A stretch of DNA of 64,000 bases. Origin: Avena insularis. Lineage: Eukaryota > Streptophyta > Magnoliopsida > Poales > Poaceae. Each line of letters opens with the position of its first letter. Positions within the stretch are counted from its first letter, which is position 1. Made by a program: the position numbers and the translations under genes. The stretch is taken from the NCBI GenBank assembly GCA_023614405.1, contig CM042688.1, forward strand, positions 443,042,028 through 443,106,027. The letters are read 5' to 3'. The notes beneath the pieces were generated by a model. The model searched no databases. It was not told where the DNA came from and was given only the letters and a program-made list of their open reading frames with translations. Of the stretch, positions 11,947-24,400 are shown piece by piece.

Positions 11947-14900
11947 TGTAAGATCCCTCCTTATTAAAGGAAAAGATCCCTGTGATTGCAATGCTAGTCC
12001 CTGGATCAATGCTAGCATCCACAGTTTAAGATGAAGTACACAGATACAAAGGTCGTTTATTACAGTCATTCCATAGATAAAACATAGTCTTTTACAACTC
12101 ATGGCCAAAGGCCTAATACAAGAGTTTATGGAATATGTAAATAAACATAAGTCTTCATCTTCATGTGCCACAGGCAAGCATGTTGAGTGTAGACTCATGA
12201 CTCCTATTCATCATCAGAGTAACCTGCAACATCATAAGTTACAGCCACAAGGGTCAATACTTTGGAATAGTATTGGCAAGTGATACCTTAGTATATTTTA
12301 AGTGGACTATAATACTATATGCATTTGGCTGGTGGAGCTTAGGCTTGCATTGCTCAAAATAGATTTTTCCTTAACTTTTTGAAAATACTAAATTTTGTTT
12401 GGCAAAAACACCCAAGGCATCTATCAATCAAAGACTCCAGATCCACTCAGGGCATCTACCAATCAATGACTGAAGATCCTTTTAACCCTTGTTCACCCAC
12501 AAGTTTTATTTAGAAATTGGAGTGATGAGATTCTTGAAGTTTCCATGTCTTGATGCTCAAATTGTCCTTTACCAGGGACATGGCTAAGTACTTAGGTTTT
12601 ACACTCTGCAGGTGGTGCACTTTCCCCACAAGCCTTGGTTTCCCAAGACATGATCCTTGATAGCCTTTCCTTAGTCAAATGGACGTTCAACCTATCATCC
12701 CATCTACCACCCACTGTCCAAGATACTAAGTTCTAGCATCCTAAGATCATGGCGAGCCCATAATGCCAAGTGGTTGCACTTGAAGCTTCTCAACATTTGA
12801 CATCTCAAATCTCTTTGTTTCCTGGGTGGCCATCCACAAGTGAGATACACTAAGGTAAACCATAAACATGGGCCTTGTGAACCACTCAACCAAAAACCAC
12901 CAAGCAAGTCCATTCCACCCAGGAGATTCATTAACTTAGTTGTTTTGTTAAATAATACTCAAGCCCTTAGACTTAGAATAATTTTCCATAGTGTATATAT
13001 AAACCACCCTTGTTTTCTAGTAGCTAGGCTAAGCATGGCATGGCAACTTATCCTTAGGGAATTTTCCTAGCAACTCTAGCATTCTATTCTAAATAGGATT
13101 TCCCAACATCAATTGACAAAAGTAGCATGCAAAACCTAACAAAATATATCTAATGCATGTTTAAAATATAGGAATGGAATATTCATGAAGATATCACTTG
13201 CCTTGGTAGTGTGGAGAGTAGAACTCGTCACAATCACAATCACTAGCAAAATCTACACACAAAGTTATAGCACACAATTACACACAAATATATACAAACA
13301 AAAATATTATGAATGCATGCATGCATGAATCTACCAAGTGATGATTTTTTTGAAAACTCAACCAAGCAAGTGCATGAATACAGAAACTAAACAAGTCACA
13401 AAATAGCCAAGACAACTTAAATAACCCTAAAACAAAATACTAAACTAAATCTATACTCAAAAAGGCCTCAAACAAGTTTCTGTAATTTAAGCCAAACTAA
13501 TGGTTACTATTTGCTAAACAAAAAGGATAGGCAGAAAGGTCTTGTTTTACTGAATCCAACGGTATAAAGTTTGCAAAATTCTAACGTGGAATTCAAAAGA
13601 TATAGGCATTTGAATTTGGATCAAATTTCTGGTTTTAAATCTATTTTCAGATCTAACCTAGCCACGCGTCATGTTCTTATTCGCCCGTACCGTTTCGCAC
13701 TGGATCGAGCGATACAGACCGCTGGATCTAAATGAAATCTGGCGGCTCAGATCGCGTACCGCTTCGGGGTTAAGTGGATCTATCCTAGCGCTACGATACA
13801 GATCTAACGGCTGTTATTTCCCTGGCCAAGAACTGGCGGCGGAGCGGCGGCTACCGGCGGCGGAACTGTCGGTCGATGACGTTGCCGACGATGCAGGAGG
13901 CAAGTGAGAACGAGGAGTAGCTCACCGGGCTCAGGGGGTCACGGCGATGCTCGTCGTACTCGTGGTTGGTCAAGGGGCGCTCGGGCACGGCTGCGATTCC
14001 TCGCCGGAGTTCGTGGCGGCGTCGGGTGCGTCGGGTGGTCGTCGTGGACGTCGCTGTGGATCACCCCAAGGCAAAGCGAGGACACGGTTAGATTCACAGA
14101 GTCGAGCGAGCGTGTGCGTGAACTAGAAAGCGCGGGGCGGTCTGGTCTTACCACTAGAGTTCGCCGGAGTTCGTGCAGACGTTGGTGGCGACTAGTCGAC
14201 GATGTTGCCGGAGCTACGGTCCATGCGAGAGCAAAGCAAGCGTGTTAAAGAAGCGCAGAGGCTCACCGAATCAGTTTGCAAGATCGAGGCGGAGGGAGCT
14301 CTGGACTCACCGGAATTGCCGCGATCGTCGGAGACGACGGGGTTTCAGAGGGTAATGCTCGCCTGGTGGCGCTCTGGGTTGAGGTTTGAGGAGAAGAGAG
14401 AGAGGGGTTCTTATAGCCTGGTCACGGCGAGAATTACTCGCCAATAAATCGAATTGACGTCGCGAATTAAACCGCGAAGCGCGCGTTGATTTGGGGATGA
14501 ACGGGTCGTGCGGGTGGAGACGACGGTGACGTGGAGAAGGCCGCTTGTCGGCCGAGGTGAGTGCAGGTGGGTCTTCTGTCACCGACTTAACGCTTGCGCT
14601 GCGTGAGAAGGAAAAGGAGATCTCCGGTGGGCTTCTGGGCTTGATCCATTGGGCGATTCTGGCCGCCGGCCCTTTTCTTTTGAGAATTCCTTTTCTTTTC
14701 TAATTCCATTTTCTGAATAGAATTTGATATGAATTCAAATCCTTTTGAATTCAAACTGCTTTGGGGATTTTTGCAGGTTCGTGGGTTTAAAAGCTAGTCG
14801 ATGACCATGTGGTTACTAGCAAGGGCTTGGTCAAGCTTGGGTTTCAAAGTAAGAGATTTGCTCTAGTTTGCAAATATTTGAAATAGGGTTTTGAAACTAT

Positions 14901-15137
14901 TTCTAAATTTTGAATCTTGGGTTAAAAGCTTCACCTAGCCTTTCCAACCATGGAGGCAAGCAAACAAGTTCATAGACAATCAAATTCCAAAGGGTGATGG
15001 CCAATTGAGACAATTTGCCCACATGAAATCATAGCTCAAACTTCTGCCTCTAAATGATTTTGAGAAAACCCTATATGAATGAATGATGCAAGGATGAAAT
15101 GAATGAGTTTTTGAAACATGATTTTTGGGATGTTACA
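11947..15137 (-). mobile_element. 3' LTR of element 1
   Basis: On the minus strand it starts TGTAACATCCC at 15137 and ends GGGATCTTACA at 11947. The matching copy is 21460-24709. A GC-rich stretch at about 13660-14640 holds the TATA box and probable transcription start region. The ORF at 13671-13907 recurs unchanged in the other LTR at 23186-23422 but is antisense to the element, and I do not take it as a gene. Confidence 0.92.
14408..14415 (-). promoter_or_regulatory. TATA box in the 3' LTR of element 1
   Basis: TATAAGAA on the minus strand, followed by a C/T-rich stretch typical of a plant retrotransposon start region. The same site occurs in the other LTR. Confidence 0.5.
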
Positions 15138-15152
15138 AATCTAACCCCCTTA
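15138..15152 (-). other. Polypurine tract of element 1
   Basis: Read on the minus strand, AAGGGGGTTAGATT lies directly before the TGTAACATCCC start of the 3' LTR. It is preceded by the CTCGAGGGCGAGATTC motif common before plant gypsy polypurine tracts. Confidence 0.8.
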
Positions 15153-16700
15153 AAATGAATCTCGCCCTCGAGATTCGGATTGGCTAGCAAATAGGTGAGG
15201 GTGGTCTTTCCGAAGATCGTCTTCTCTTTCCCATGTTGCTTCTTCTTCGGAATGATGGTTCCATTGTACTTTGCAAAACTTGATGGTTTTTGTCCTTGTG
15301 ACTCTTTCTGTGGTCTCAAGAATCTTGACAGGCTTTTCTTCATAGGTGAGATCACTTTCTAGTTGAACTTCTTCCAAAGATATGGTATCCTTCGAAGATG
15401 TTTCTTCCATTTCTGGGTGACATTTCTTGAGCTGGCTCACATGAAAAACATTATGGACGGCTAATAGAGATGCTGGCAGTTCGATTTCATATGCAGCTTC
15501 TCCCTTGCGACTTAGAATGTTGAATGGTCCCACATATCTTGGTGCCAACTTTCCTTTGACTCCAAATCTTTTTACTCCACGAAGTGGTGATACTCTAAGA
15601 TAAGCTCTATCCCCAACTTCGTAAGTGACTTCTCTACGCTTAGCATCTGCGTAGCTTTTCTGTCGAGACTGTGTTATCTTCAATCTTTCTCTAACCAATT
15701 TGACCTTTTCTTCGGCGTCTTTGATAAGATCTGGTCCAAACAAACTTCTTTCTCCTACACCATTCCATAGCAATGGGGTGGTACACTTTCTTCCGTATAG
15801 AAACTCAAATGGTGCCATCCCAATACTAGATTGGTGACTGTTGTTGTAAGAAAACTCTGCGTAAGGCAGACTTTCATCCCAACTTGCTCCATAGTCTAGG
15901 GCACATGCCCTCAACATGTCTTCAAGAATTTGATTAGTCCTTTCTGTTTGTCCATCAGTTTGAGGATGAAAGCGTCTGAATTCCAATCTCGTTCCTAAAG
16001 ATTCATGAAGCTGTCTCCAAAAGTGAGAAGTGAATTGAGTTCCTCTATCAGACACAATACTCTTAGGTACACCGTGAAGGCATACAATTCTGCTCATGTA
16101 GATTTTGGCTAACTTGGCACTTGTATAAGTTGTCTTTACGGGTATAAAATGAGCCACTTTAGTTAGGCGATCTACTACTACCCATATGGAATCATACCCT
16201 GACCTGGTCCTTGGTAATCCGGTAATGAAATCCATACCAATATTTTCCCACTTCCATTCAGGAATAGGCATTGGTTGAAGCAAACCTGCTGGTTTCTGAT
16301 GTTCCGCTTTCACTCTACTACACACATCACACAAGGCAATGTGTTCGGCGATGTCCCTTTTGAGATTGTTCCACCAAAATCTTTCTTTCATATCCATGTA
16401 CATTTTGTTGTTTCCTGGGTGAATAGAATATGGAGAGTTATGGGCTTCTTGCAGAATCAGTTTCCGCATTTCCGGATCTTGTGGAACACAAATACGTTTC
16501 TCGTGCCATAAAGTACCTTGTTCGTCCATATGGAAACTTTTAGCTTTCCCTTGGCTAATCCTTTCCTTGATCTCTTCGATCTCTTTATCCGTCTTTTGGG
16601 CTTCTTTAATCTTATCCAACAGAGTGGGTTGAACATCCAAAGACATGAGATGTCCTTCCGGCACAATCTCCAACCTGAGTTCCTTGAATTGCTTACACAA
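15150..16700 (-). CDS. Integrase with C-terminal chromodomain (element 1 pol, 3' part)
   Basis: A 516-codon open stretch covering the end of pol. It would splice element cDNA into the host genome. It shows an HHCC zinc-binding N-terminus (H87, H94, C124, C127), the catalytic core D157, D218, E253 with exact D-35-E spacing, the GPY/F-like region around residues 385-400, and a chromodomain near the C-terminus ([10 protein letters not shown] to ATWERE). In chromoviruses the chromodomain guides integration towards chromatin marks; that role is family knowledge. The stretch joins the RNase H part by a frameshift near 16690, so it has no start codon of its own and the ATG at the open-frame start is not a real initiator. 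This part appears intact. Confidence 0.9.
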   Translation of the reverse strand: MCKQFKELRLEIVPEGHLMSLDVQPTLLDKIKEAQKTDKEIEEIKERISQGKAKSFHMDEQGTLWHEKRICVPQDPEMRKLILQEAHNSPYSIHPGNNKMYMDMKERFWWNNLKRDIAEHIALCDVCSRVKAEHQKPAGLLQPMPIPEWKWENIGMDFITGLPRTRSGYDSIWVVVDRLTKVAHFIPVKTTYTSAKLAKIYMSRIVCLHGVPKSIVSDRGTQFTSHFWRQLHESLGTRLEFRRFHPQTDGQTERTNQILEDMLRACALDYGASWDESLPYAEFSYNNSHQSSIGMAPFEFLYGRKCTTPLLWNGVGERSLFGPDLIKDAEEKVKLVRERLKITQSRQKSYADAKRREVTYEVGDRAYLRVSPLRGVKRFGVKGKLAPRYVGPFNILSRKGEAAYEIELPASLLAVHNVFHVSQLKKCHPEMEETSSKDTISLEEVQLESDLTYEEKPVKILETTERVTRTKTIKFCKVQWNHHSEEEATWEREDDLRKDHPHLFASQSESRGRDSF

Positions 16701-17131
16701 TCATCAGGCAATTCACCTTTGGTAAGACCATTTACAAACGCCTTACGACTTAGAGCATCTGCTACTACATTTGCTTTACCGGGGTGGTATTGCAAACTCA
16801 AGTCGTAATCCTTGATAAGTTCTAACCATCTCATTTGTCTCATATTGATTTCCTTCTGGGTGAAGATATACTTCAAACTCTTATGATCGGTGAATACTTC
16901 ACAACGTTTTCCCAAAAGGTAATGTCTCCATGTTTTGAGTGCATGGACAACAGCGGCTAACTCTAAATCATGAGTAGGATAATTTACTTCATGAGTTTTG
17001 AGTTGCCTCGAGGCATAAGCCACAACTTTTCTGCCTTGTATAAGTACGGCTCCTAATCCCTGATGCGAAGCATCACAATACACTTGGAAATCCTTTTCCA
17101 AATCTGGTAGGCAAGATCGGTCTTGACACAA
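16690..17131 (-). pseudogene. RNase H domain of element 1 pol (frame-disrupted)
   Basis: Carries the gypsy RNase H signature: [13 protein letters not shown] near the start, the E of [26 protein letters not shown] and the conserved [14 protein letters not shown]. The enzyme removes the RNA strand of the RNA-DNA hybrid during reverse transcription. The domain is open, but the frame shifts at about 17100 (to RT) and about 16690 (to integrase), so it cannot be made as part of one polyprotein from this copy. Confidence 0.88.
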
Positions 17132-18180
17132 GTCTCTTCTTTAGTTCTTGAAAGCTGAGTTCACATCCTTCGCACCAAGCAAATTTCTTATCTTTCTTTA
17201 ATTACATCATTGGTTTAGCAACCTTAGAAAAATTTTCAATGAATCTTCTGTAGTAACCTGCTAAACCAAGGAAACTACAAACCTCTTTTACGTTCTTAGG
17301 AGATTCCCATTCCGTCACAGCCGAAACTTTAGCAGGATCAACTGCTACACCATCCTTTGTCATAACATGACCAAGAAATCCAACTTCCTCTAACCAAAAC
17401 TCACACTTGCTGAATTTGGCATAAAGCTTATGTTACCTTAGTTTCTCAAGTATCAAGCGTAGATGTCTTTCATGCTCTTCCTTGCTCTTGGAGTAGACTA
17501 ATATGTCATCGATTAAAACGACAACGAACTTGTCGAGAAATTCCATGAACACTTTGTTCATCATATTCATGAAGTATGCTTTGGGCGTTGGTTAAACCAA
17601 AAGGCATCACGGTGTACTCATACAATCCATACCTTGTGGTGAATGCTGTTTTAGGTATGTCTTGCTCTCTTATCTTGAGTTGAAAATAGCCTGACCGAAG
17701 ATCAATCTTCGAGAACACACATGCTCCTTCTAGCTGATCAAACAAGTCATTTATTCTTGGCAAAGGATACTTGTTCTTGATGGTTACCTCGTTGAGAGAA
17801 CGGTAATCTATGCATAACCTTTGAGTTCTGTCTCTCTTTTCTACGAACAAAACTGGAGCTCCCCAAGATGAAGAACTTGGCTGGATGAATCCTTTCTGTA
17901 ATTGTTCTCCAAGTTGTTTCTTGAGTTCCTTAAGTTCAAACCAATGACATTTTATAAGGCCTCTTTGCTCTTGGTCCGAACCTGATACCAAATCTATTAT
18001 AAACTCCACATCTCTATCTGGTGGCATTCCTGGTAATTCTTCCGGAAACACATCCGGATATTCACACACAACTGGCACACTGTCCATGCTAACCCCCTTA
18101 AGAGAATTCAACTTACTCCCTTTAGATTTAAAATTGGACTTGAATATTATCCTCTTACCTTCAGGGGTTGTAGTGAAATT
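17132..18180 (-). pseudogene. Reverse transcriptase domain of element 1 pol (frame-disrupted)
   Basis: The open stretch 17506-18195 begins with the pre-RT linker ([13 protein letters not shown]) and contains RT motifs such as [44 protein letters not shown] and MPFGLTNA. One missing base just after FGLTNA, near 17590, shifts the frame. The catalytic box (IDD in place of the usual VDD or ADD) is found in the next frame near 17510. In-frame TAA codons lie at 17433-17435 and 17202-17204. The domain is complete in content but not readable through. Clustered indels elsewhere in this window mean some breaks could be sequence errors. Confidence 0.88.
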
Positions 18181-19589
18181 GTGCGATTTGCGCAATCTAG
18201 TACTCCCTCATACTTAGCCATCCAATCCATTCCCAAAATTATATCCAATCCTTGGGAATTTAGGATTATTAGGTTTACTGGAAACTTATGTTTTCCGATC
18301 TCTATGACTAGATCATGACATCCTGAGTTTACTATCATTTCTCCACCAGGAGAACTTACTCTTATAGGACATCCAATGATTTCTACCGGTAGTTCATTTC
18401 TTTCGACGAATGCTTTTGATATGAATGAATGAGATGCACCAGTATCAAAGAGTACAAATGCTGGGATAGAATTGAGTCTGAACTTACCAGCAACGGCATC
18501 AGGCTCTTCATAGACCTCCTCCACATTGATGTGGTTAACCTGTCCTTTCTGAAAAGGATTGGGCTTGTTAGGTCCTTCAACGTTCTTCTCAGGGCACTCA
18601 TTAGCATAATGCCCCAGCTTCTTGCATTTGAAGCATTCAACCTGACTGATGTCCCTTTTAGGCTGACTTCCACTTCCACCTCCACTGTGGTGGTTCTTAT
18701 GTCCACTCTTGTGATTCTTATACTTATCATTGTCATGACTGCGATGATGCTTGTTGTCATGACGGTTGTGGTTGTGGTGCTTGTTAAATTTCCCATGCTT
18801 GTGGGATCCTGAGCTGACACTATCATCATAGTGAGATCGTTTATGAGACGATCCTGAGCTATGCTTGTCGGAGTGTTTCCTCTTTCTACTCTCGACTTGC
18901 TTCATTTTATTCTCCACAATAACAGCTTTGTCACACAGCGACTGGTAAGTTGGAACATATGCCACAGACAACTGCAAATTCAGCTCATCATTCAAGCCTT
19001 CCAGAAACTTTTCCTTCCTTTTGGCATCAGTGTCAACCTCATCCGGTGCATAGCGCGCCAGATTGTTGAACTCTTCAATATATTCAGCCACGCTATGGTG
19101 GCGCTGCTTCAGGTTGTGAAATTCCTTCTTTTTCAGGCTCATCATACCTGGTGAGATATGAGTAGTACGAAAACCATCTTCAAAGATAGCCCAAGTCACT
19201 TCATCAATAGGCGTGGTAATCTGGAAGTTGTCCCACCATGCGGCGGCTGGTCCTTCCAACAGATGTGCTGCGAACCTGACCTTTTCAGCATCTGTGCATC
19301 CCACGGTCACTAAGTCTTTGTTTACAGAACGTAGCCAATCATTGGCCACCATGGGATCAGTCGTTCCCGAAAACTTAGCTGGCCTCGTATCGGCAATCTG
19401 GTGAGCATATCAAAACCTGGAGGGTTGTTGTTGTTATTGTTGTTATTGTTGTTGTTGTTATTGGGGTTGTTGTTGTTGTTCTGGTTCTGGATGAACGTCG
19501 TCATCATTTGCATAAGCTGTGTTTGCGCATTCATCATTTGTTGCATTTCCGGGGTAATGTTGGGGTTGGGGTTTTGTGACGGGAGGCAT
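18147..19589 (-). pseudogene. Gag and aspartic protease of element 1
   Basis: Gag forms the particle shell and the protease cuts the polyprotein. From the ORF starting at 19352: the retrotransposon gag domain (AAAWWDNF, EYIEEFNNLARYAPDEV), a His/Lys/Ser-rich stretch at residues 155-225, one CCHC zinc knuckle (C240, C243, H248, C253), then the protease active site D303-T-G and the ILGMDW flap region. Upstream is a poly-Asn stretch coded at about 19418-19480. The likely start is ATG 19587-19589, at the position used by the related gag at 60749. From this start the frame is one base off the gag frame, so the N-terminus is frameshifted. A further shift near 18175 separates protease from RT. Confidence 0.88.
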
Positions 19590-19821
19590 CTATGGTTTAT
19601 TCATATAGAGATAAGAATGAGATACCCTTACATGATTTATGCACAATACATTACACAAGCAAACACATAGCAAGCAACACTAGGATAATAGCTAAACAAC
19701 AAGATAACAAAAGTCTCAAAGTACAAACACACAAGTGGCAAGCCATCCACATGTCGGATGGTCCAAACATTAAGTTCACAAATAATAAGTGCGGTAAATA
19801 AAGATAACTGAGTAGTCAAAT

Positions 19822-20623
19822 CTACTCGTCGGCATCAATCTCCTCCTCGACAAAGGTAAGACCTGCGTTCTCCATTGCGGTCTTGTTCTCCTCGATGGTA
19901 GTGGTCAAAGAGTCGATCTTGGCCTTGAGAGCCCTCTTCTAGGCACGAAGCCTATCAATCAGCTCCTGCTGCTGCTCTAACTCGAAGTCCTTGGACTGCA
20001 GTTCCTCGGTCATATCACGAATCCTCTTGTTCCTATCCTGGACACGCTTCTCTTGACTCTTGAACTTACGGTCTTGGGTCTCGAACTTCGTCTCCATCTC
20101 CTTGACTATCTCGTCCTGCTGCGCAAAGAGCTTGTCCTTCTCGCGGCTGCACACAGGCTTCGTCATTACTAAGCATGACGTTGGTCCTATCGGTATCCAC
20201 GTGCCTAATAAGAGTCTCTAAGTCCTGGAGGTACAGGCGTATCGGCTCTGCTGTGACCCTCGAGTCGTCCTCAAAGTCAATGGACTCTCCGTCATCATCA
20301 CGCCTTCCGAAGGCGTGGAAGTGAGTGCCTCTAACCTGTCGGGAGTGACGTCCTAACAGTCGTCCTATCAGATCCTGCATGACCACCTCCATGCCTCTCT
20401 CCCTGTCATCGTGCATAAGCTTGAAGACGATGGCCTCCGTAGTAGGCTCTGCCTGGCGTCCTGGCTGGTTCACCTTGAAGCCCCAAAGGTCCTTCCTCTC
20501 AAACTTGGTGAGTGGGTGCACCGTAATGATAGGAAGAGGGAGATCGAGTAAAGTAGTAAGATCTATGATACGAGGACCAAAGCGGGTAACTGGAACTCCT
20601 CAAGTCTTGATGGCAATAGGCAT
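19822..20623 (-). pseudogene. Accessory ORF 2 of element 1: coiled-coil protein upstream of gag
   Basis: A sense-strand reading region between the primer site and gag, not part of the standard gag-pol set. It starts at ATG 20621-20623 (MPIAIKT), meets a TGA at 20600-20602, then runs open with a basic N-terminal part of about 150 residues. After a frameshift near 20155 it continues as a charged coiled coil rich in K, E, Q and R (FETQDRKFKSQEKR, ELEQQQELIDRLRA). A TAG follows, and the same frame then reads on to EEIDADE with a final stop at 19822. I do not recognise the N-terminal domain. The long intact composition between breaks suggests a decayed real gene. Function unknown; a structural or packaging role would be a guess. 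Confidence 0.6.
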
Positions 20624-20810
20624 CTATTTATAAGATTGAAAAGTTAGAACAACACAAATTTAAATTAAACAAGACAAACATTCAAGCATAACCATGGAAC
20701 ACACAAGTCATGCATACATAATTCCATTACATCAACCAAGGTTCAAACTTATTTAAGGTATCATTTTGGAAAATAAGGTGATAGGTGGTGGTCCAACTAA
20801 CGTAGTGCGC

Positions 20811-21318
20811 TTACAATCCTATCTCATTGGATCTGGTGGCTAACACAATGTTCCTAGTGGCAATCACCCTATCTTGTTCACATGCTTCTATCACTAAGTC
20901 TATAATATCTCCTCTTAAGGATTGGTTGGTGATTTCCAACTCTTGGGTATGTTCCTTCTCTTTCTCTAAGTCTTTTTGGAGGTTGAGCATCTTGCACTTG
21001 ACTCTAGCACTTAGTTCCTTGATAGTCTTCCAAGCTGCTTCTTTGGCTGACTCAAAGAATGTGGTGTGCATAAAAGTGTTGGTGTACATGCAGAAGCCTT
21101 TTTTCTTTGTGGTTGTCTTCCTTGTTCTTGTACAAGTGAAGTTGCACCCACCAATACTCCACTCCTTCCTCCATCACTTTGGAAAGCCCTTGTACAGCTG
21201 CACCATGTACTCCCATGGTCTCCATGAGGTCCTTGAGAATCTTGGGAAACTCAGTCTCACACTCCAAGGTCATGGTCATGAGTGGTCCTTTCTTCACGGC
21301 TTCATTGACGGAGTTCAT
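20811..21318 (-). pseudogene. Accessory ORF 1 of element 1, directly downstream of the leader
   Basis: Starts at ATG 21318, preceded by a pyrimidine-rich CTCTATTTGTAG. The first frame gives about 80 sensible residues (LECETEFPKILKDLMETMG, EYWWVQLHLYKNKEDN). The reading then moves to another frame within or just after a run of six A near 21105 and continues through FFESAKEAAWKTIKEL and a coiled coil (NLQKDLEKEKEHTQELE) to a stop at 20811. The single shift at a homopolymer suggests mutation or sequence error in a formerly continuous ORF of about 165 codons. A GTAAGC lies at its end and could be a splice donor joining it to accessory ORF 2. Function not recognised. Confidence 0.55.
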
Positions 21319-21445
21319 CTACAAATAGAGATGAGAATGAGAAGATTAGAAAAGTTTACGAGAAGAATAGACAAGTGTAGAAGAAGAAAAAAAAATTCCT
21401 TAGTGGTTTCCAATCCTAGGGTCATAATCCTACAGGCAACACAGT

Positions 21446-21457
21446 GCTCTGATACCA
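21446..21457 (-). other. Primer-binding site of element 1 (initiator tRNA-Met)
   Basis: TGGTATCAGAGC on the minus strand, two bases inside the 5' LTR end at 21460. It is identical to the primer sites of the three other gypsy elements in the window. Confidence 0.92.
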
Positions 21458-21459
21458 TC

Positions 21460-24400
21460 TGTAAGATCCCTCCTTATTAAAGGAAAAGATCCCTGTGATT
21501 GCAATGCTAGTCCCTGGATCAATGATAGCATCCACAGTTTAAGATGAAGTACACAGATACAAAGGTCGTTTATTACAGTCATTCCAGAGATAAAACATAG
21601 TCTTTTACAACTCATGGCCAAAGGCCTAATACAAGAGTTTATGGAATATGTAAATAAACATAAGTCTTCATCTTCATGTGCCACATGCAAGCATGTTGAG
21701 TGTAGAATCATGACTCCTATTCATCATCAGAGTAACCTGCAACATCATAAGTTACAGCCACAAGGGTCAATACTTTGGAATAGTATTGGCAAGTGATACC
21801 TTAGTATATTTTAAGTGGACTATAATACTATATGCATTTGGCTGGTGGAGCTTAGGCTTGCATTGCTCAAAATAGATTTTTCCTTAACTTTTTGAAAATA
21901 CTAAATTTTGTTTGGCAAAAACACCCAAGGCATCTATCAATCAAAGACTCCAGATCCACTCAGGGCATCTACCAATCAATGACTGAAGATCCTTTTAACC
22001 CTTGTTCACCCACAAGTTTTATTTAGAAATTGGAGTGATGAGATTCTTGAAGTTTCCATGTCTTGATGCTCAAATTGTCCTTTACCAGGGACATGGCTAA
22101 GTACTTAGGTTTTACACTCTACAGAGGTGGTGCACTTTCCCCACAAGCCTTGGTTTCCCAAGACATGATCCTTGATAGCCTTTCCTTAGTCAAATGGACG
22201 CGTTCAACCTATCATCCCATCTACCACCCACTCCAAGAGACTAAGTTCTAGCATCCTAAGATCATGGCAGAGCCCATAATGCCAAGTGGTTGCACTTGAA
22301 GCTTCTCAACATTTGACATCTCAAATCTCTTTGTTTCCTGGGTGGCCATCCACAAGTGAGATACACTAAGGTAAACCATAAACATGGGCCTTGTGAACCA
22401 CTCAACCAAAAACCACCAAGCAAGTCCATTCCACCCAGGAGATTCATTAACTTAGTTGTTTTGTTAAATAAAACTCAAGTCCTTAGACTTAGAATAATTT
22501 TTCCATAGTGTATATATAAACCACCCTTGTTTTCTAGTAGCTAGGCTAAGCATGGCATGGCAACTTATCCTTAGGGAATTTTCCTAGCAACTCTAGCATT
22601 CTATTCTAAATAGGATTTCCCAACATCAATTGACAAAAGTAGCATGCAAAACCTAACAAAATATATCTAATGCATGTTTAAAATATAGGAATGGAATATT
22701 CATGAAGATATCACTTGCCTTGGTAGTGTGGAGAGTAGCACTCGTCACAATCACAATCACTAGCAAAATCTACACACAAAGTTATAGCACACAATTACAC
22801 ACAAATATATACAAACAAAATATTATGAATGCATGCATGCATGAATCTACCAAGTGATGATTTTTTGAAAACTCAACCAAGCAAGTGCATGAATACAGAA
22901 ACTAAACAAGTCACAAAATAGCCAAGACAACTTAAATAACCCTAAAACAAAATACTAAACTAAATCTATACTCAAAAAGGCCTCAAACAAGTTTCTGTAA
23001 TTTAAGCCAAACTAATGGTTACTATTTGCTAAACAAAAAGGATAGGCAGAAAGGTCTTGTTTTACTGAATCCAACGGTATAAAGTTTGCAAAATTCTAAC
23101 GTGGAATTCAAAAGATATAGGCATTTGAATTTGGATCAAATTTCTGGTTTTAAATCTATTTTCAGATCTAACCTAGCCACGCGTCATGTTCTTATTCGCC
23201 CGTACCGTTTCGCACTGGATCGAGCGATACAGACCGCTGGATCTAAATGAAATCTGGCGGCTCAGATCGCGTACCGCTTCGGGGTTAAGTGGATCTATCC
23301 TAGCGCTACGATACAGATCTAACGGCTGTTATTTCCCTGGCCAAGAACTGGCGGCGGAGCGGCGGCTACCGGCGGCGGAACTGTCGGTCGATGACGTTGC
23401 CGACGATGCAGGAGGCAAGTGAGAACGAGGAGTAGCTCACCGGGCTCAGGGGGTCACGGCGATTCTCGGCGTACTCGTGGTTGGTCAAGGGGCGCTCGGG
23501 CACGGCTGCGATTCCTCGCCGGAGTTCGTGGCGGCGTCGGGTGCGTCGGGTGGTCGTCGTGGACGTCGCTGTGGATCACCCCAAGGCAAAGCGAGGACAC
23601 GGTTAGATTCACAGAGTCGAGACAGAGCCGTGTGCGTGAACTAGAAAGCGCGGGGCGGTCTGGTCTTACCACTAGAGTTCGCCGGAGTTCGTGCAGACGT
23701 CGGTGGCGACTAGTCGACGATGTTGCCGGAGCTACGGTCCATGCGAGAGCAAACGAAACGTGTTAAAAGAAGCGCAGAGGCTCACTGAATCAGTTTGCAA
23801 GATCGAGAGGCAGAGGGGAGCTCTGGACTCACCGGAATTCGCCGGCGCAGTCGTCGGAGACGGCGGGGTTTCAGAGGGTAATGCTCGCAGCCTGGTGGCG
23901 CTCTGGGTTCGGGGTTTGAGGGAGAAGAGAGAGGGGGCAGAGGGGGTTCTTATAGCCTGGTCACGAGCGAGAATTACTCGGCCAATAAATCGAATTGACG
24001 TCGCGAATTAAACACAGAAACGCCCGCGTTGATTTGGGGATGAACGGGTCGTGCGGGTGGAGACGACGGTGACGTGGAGAAGGCCCGCTTGTCAGCGAGG
24101 TGCGCGGAGTGCAGGTGGGGTCTGTCTGTCAGCGACTTAACGCGTGCGCTCGCGCGTGTGAGAAGGAAAAGGAGATCCCCGGGTGGGCTTGCTGGGCTTG
24201 ATCCGCTGCTGGGCCAGATTCTGGCCGCTCGGCCCTTTTCTTTTGAGAATTCCTTTTCTTTTTCTAATTCCATTTTCTGAATAGAATTTGATATGAATTC
24301 AAATCCTTTTGAATTCAAACTGCTTTGGGGATTTTTGCAGGGTTCTGTGGGTTTAAAAACGAGTCAGATGACCATGTGGTTACTAGCAAGGGCTTGGTCA

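Noticed and set aside
13671..14582. ORFs in the GC-rich part of the element 1 LTR (and 23186-24318)
   Set aside because: Overlapping frames on both strands, broken differently in the two LTR copies; base composition explains them.
18429..18812. Forward ORF opposite gag of element 1
   Set aside because: Antisense shadow of the His/Lys-rich gag linker.
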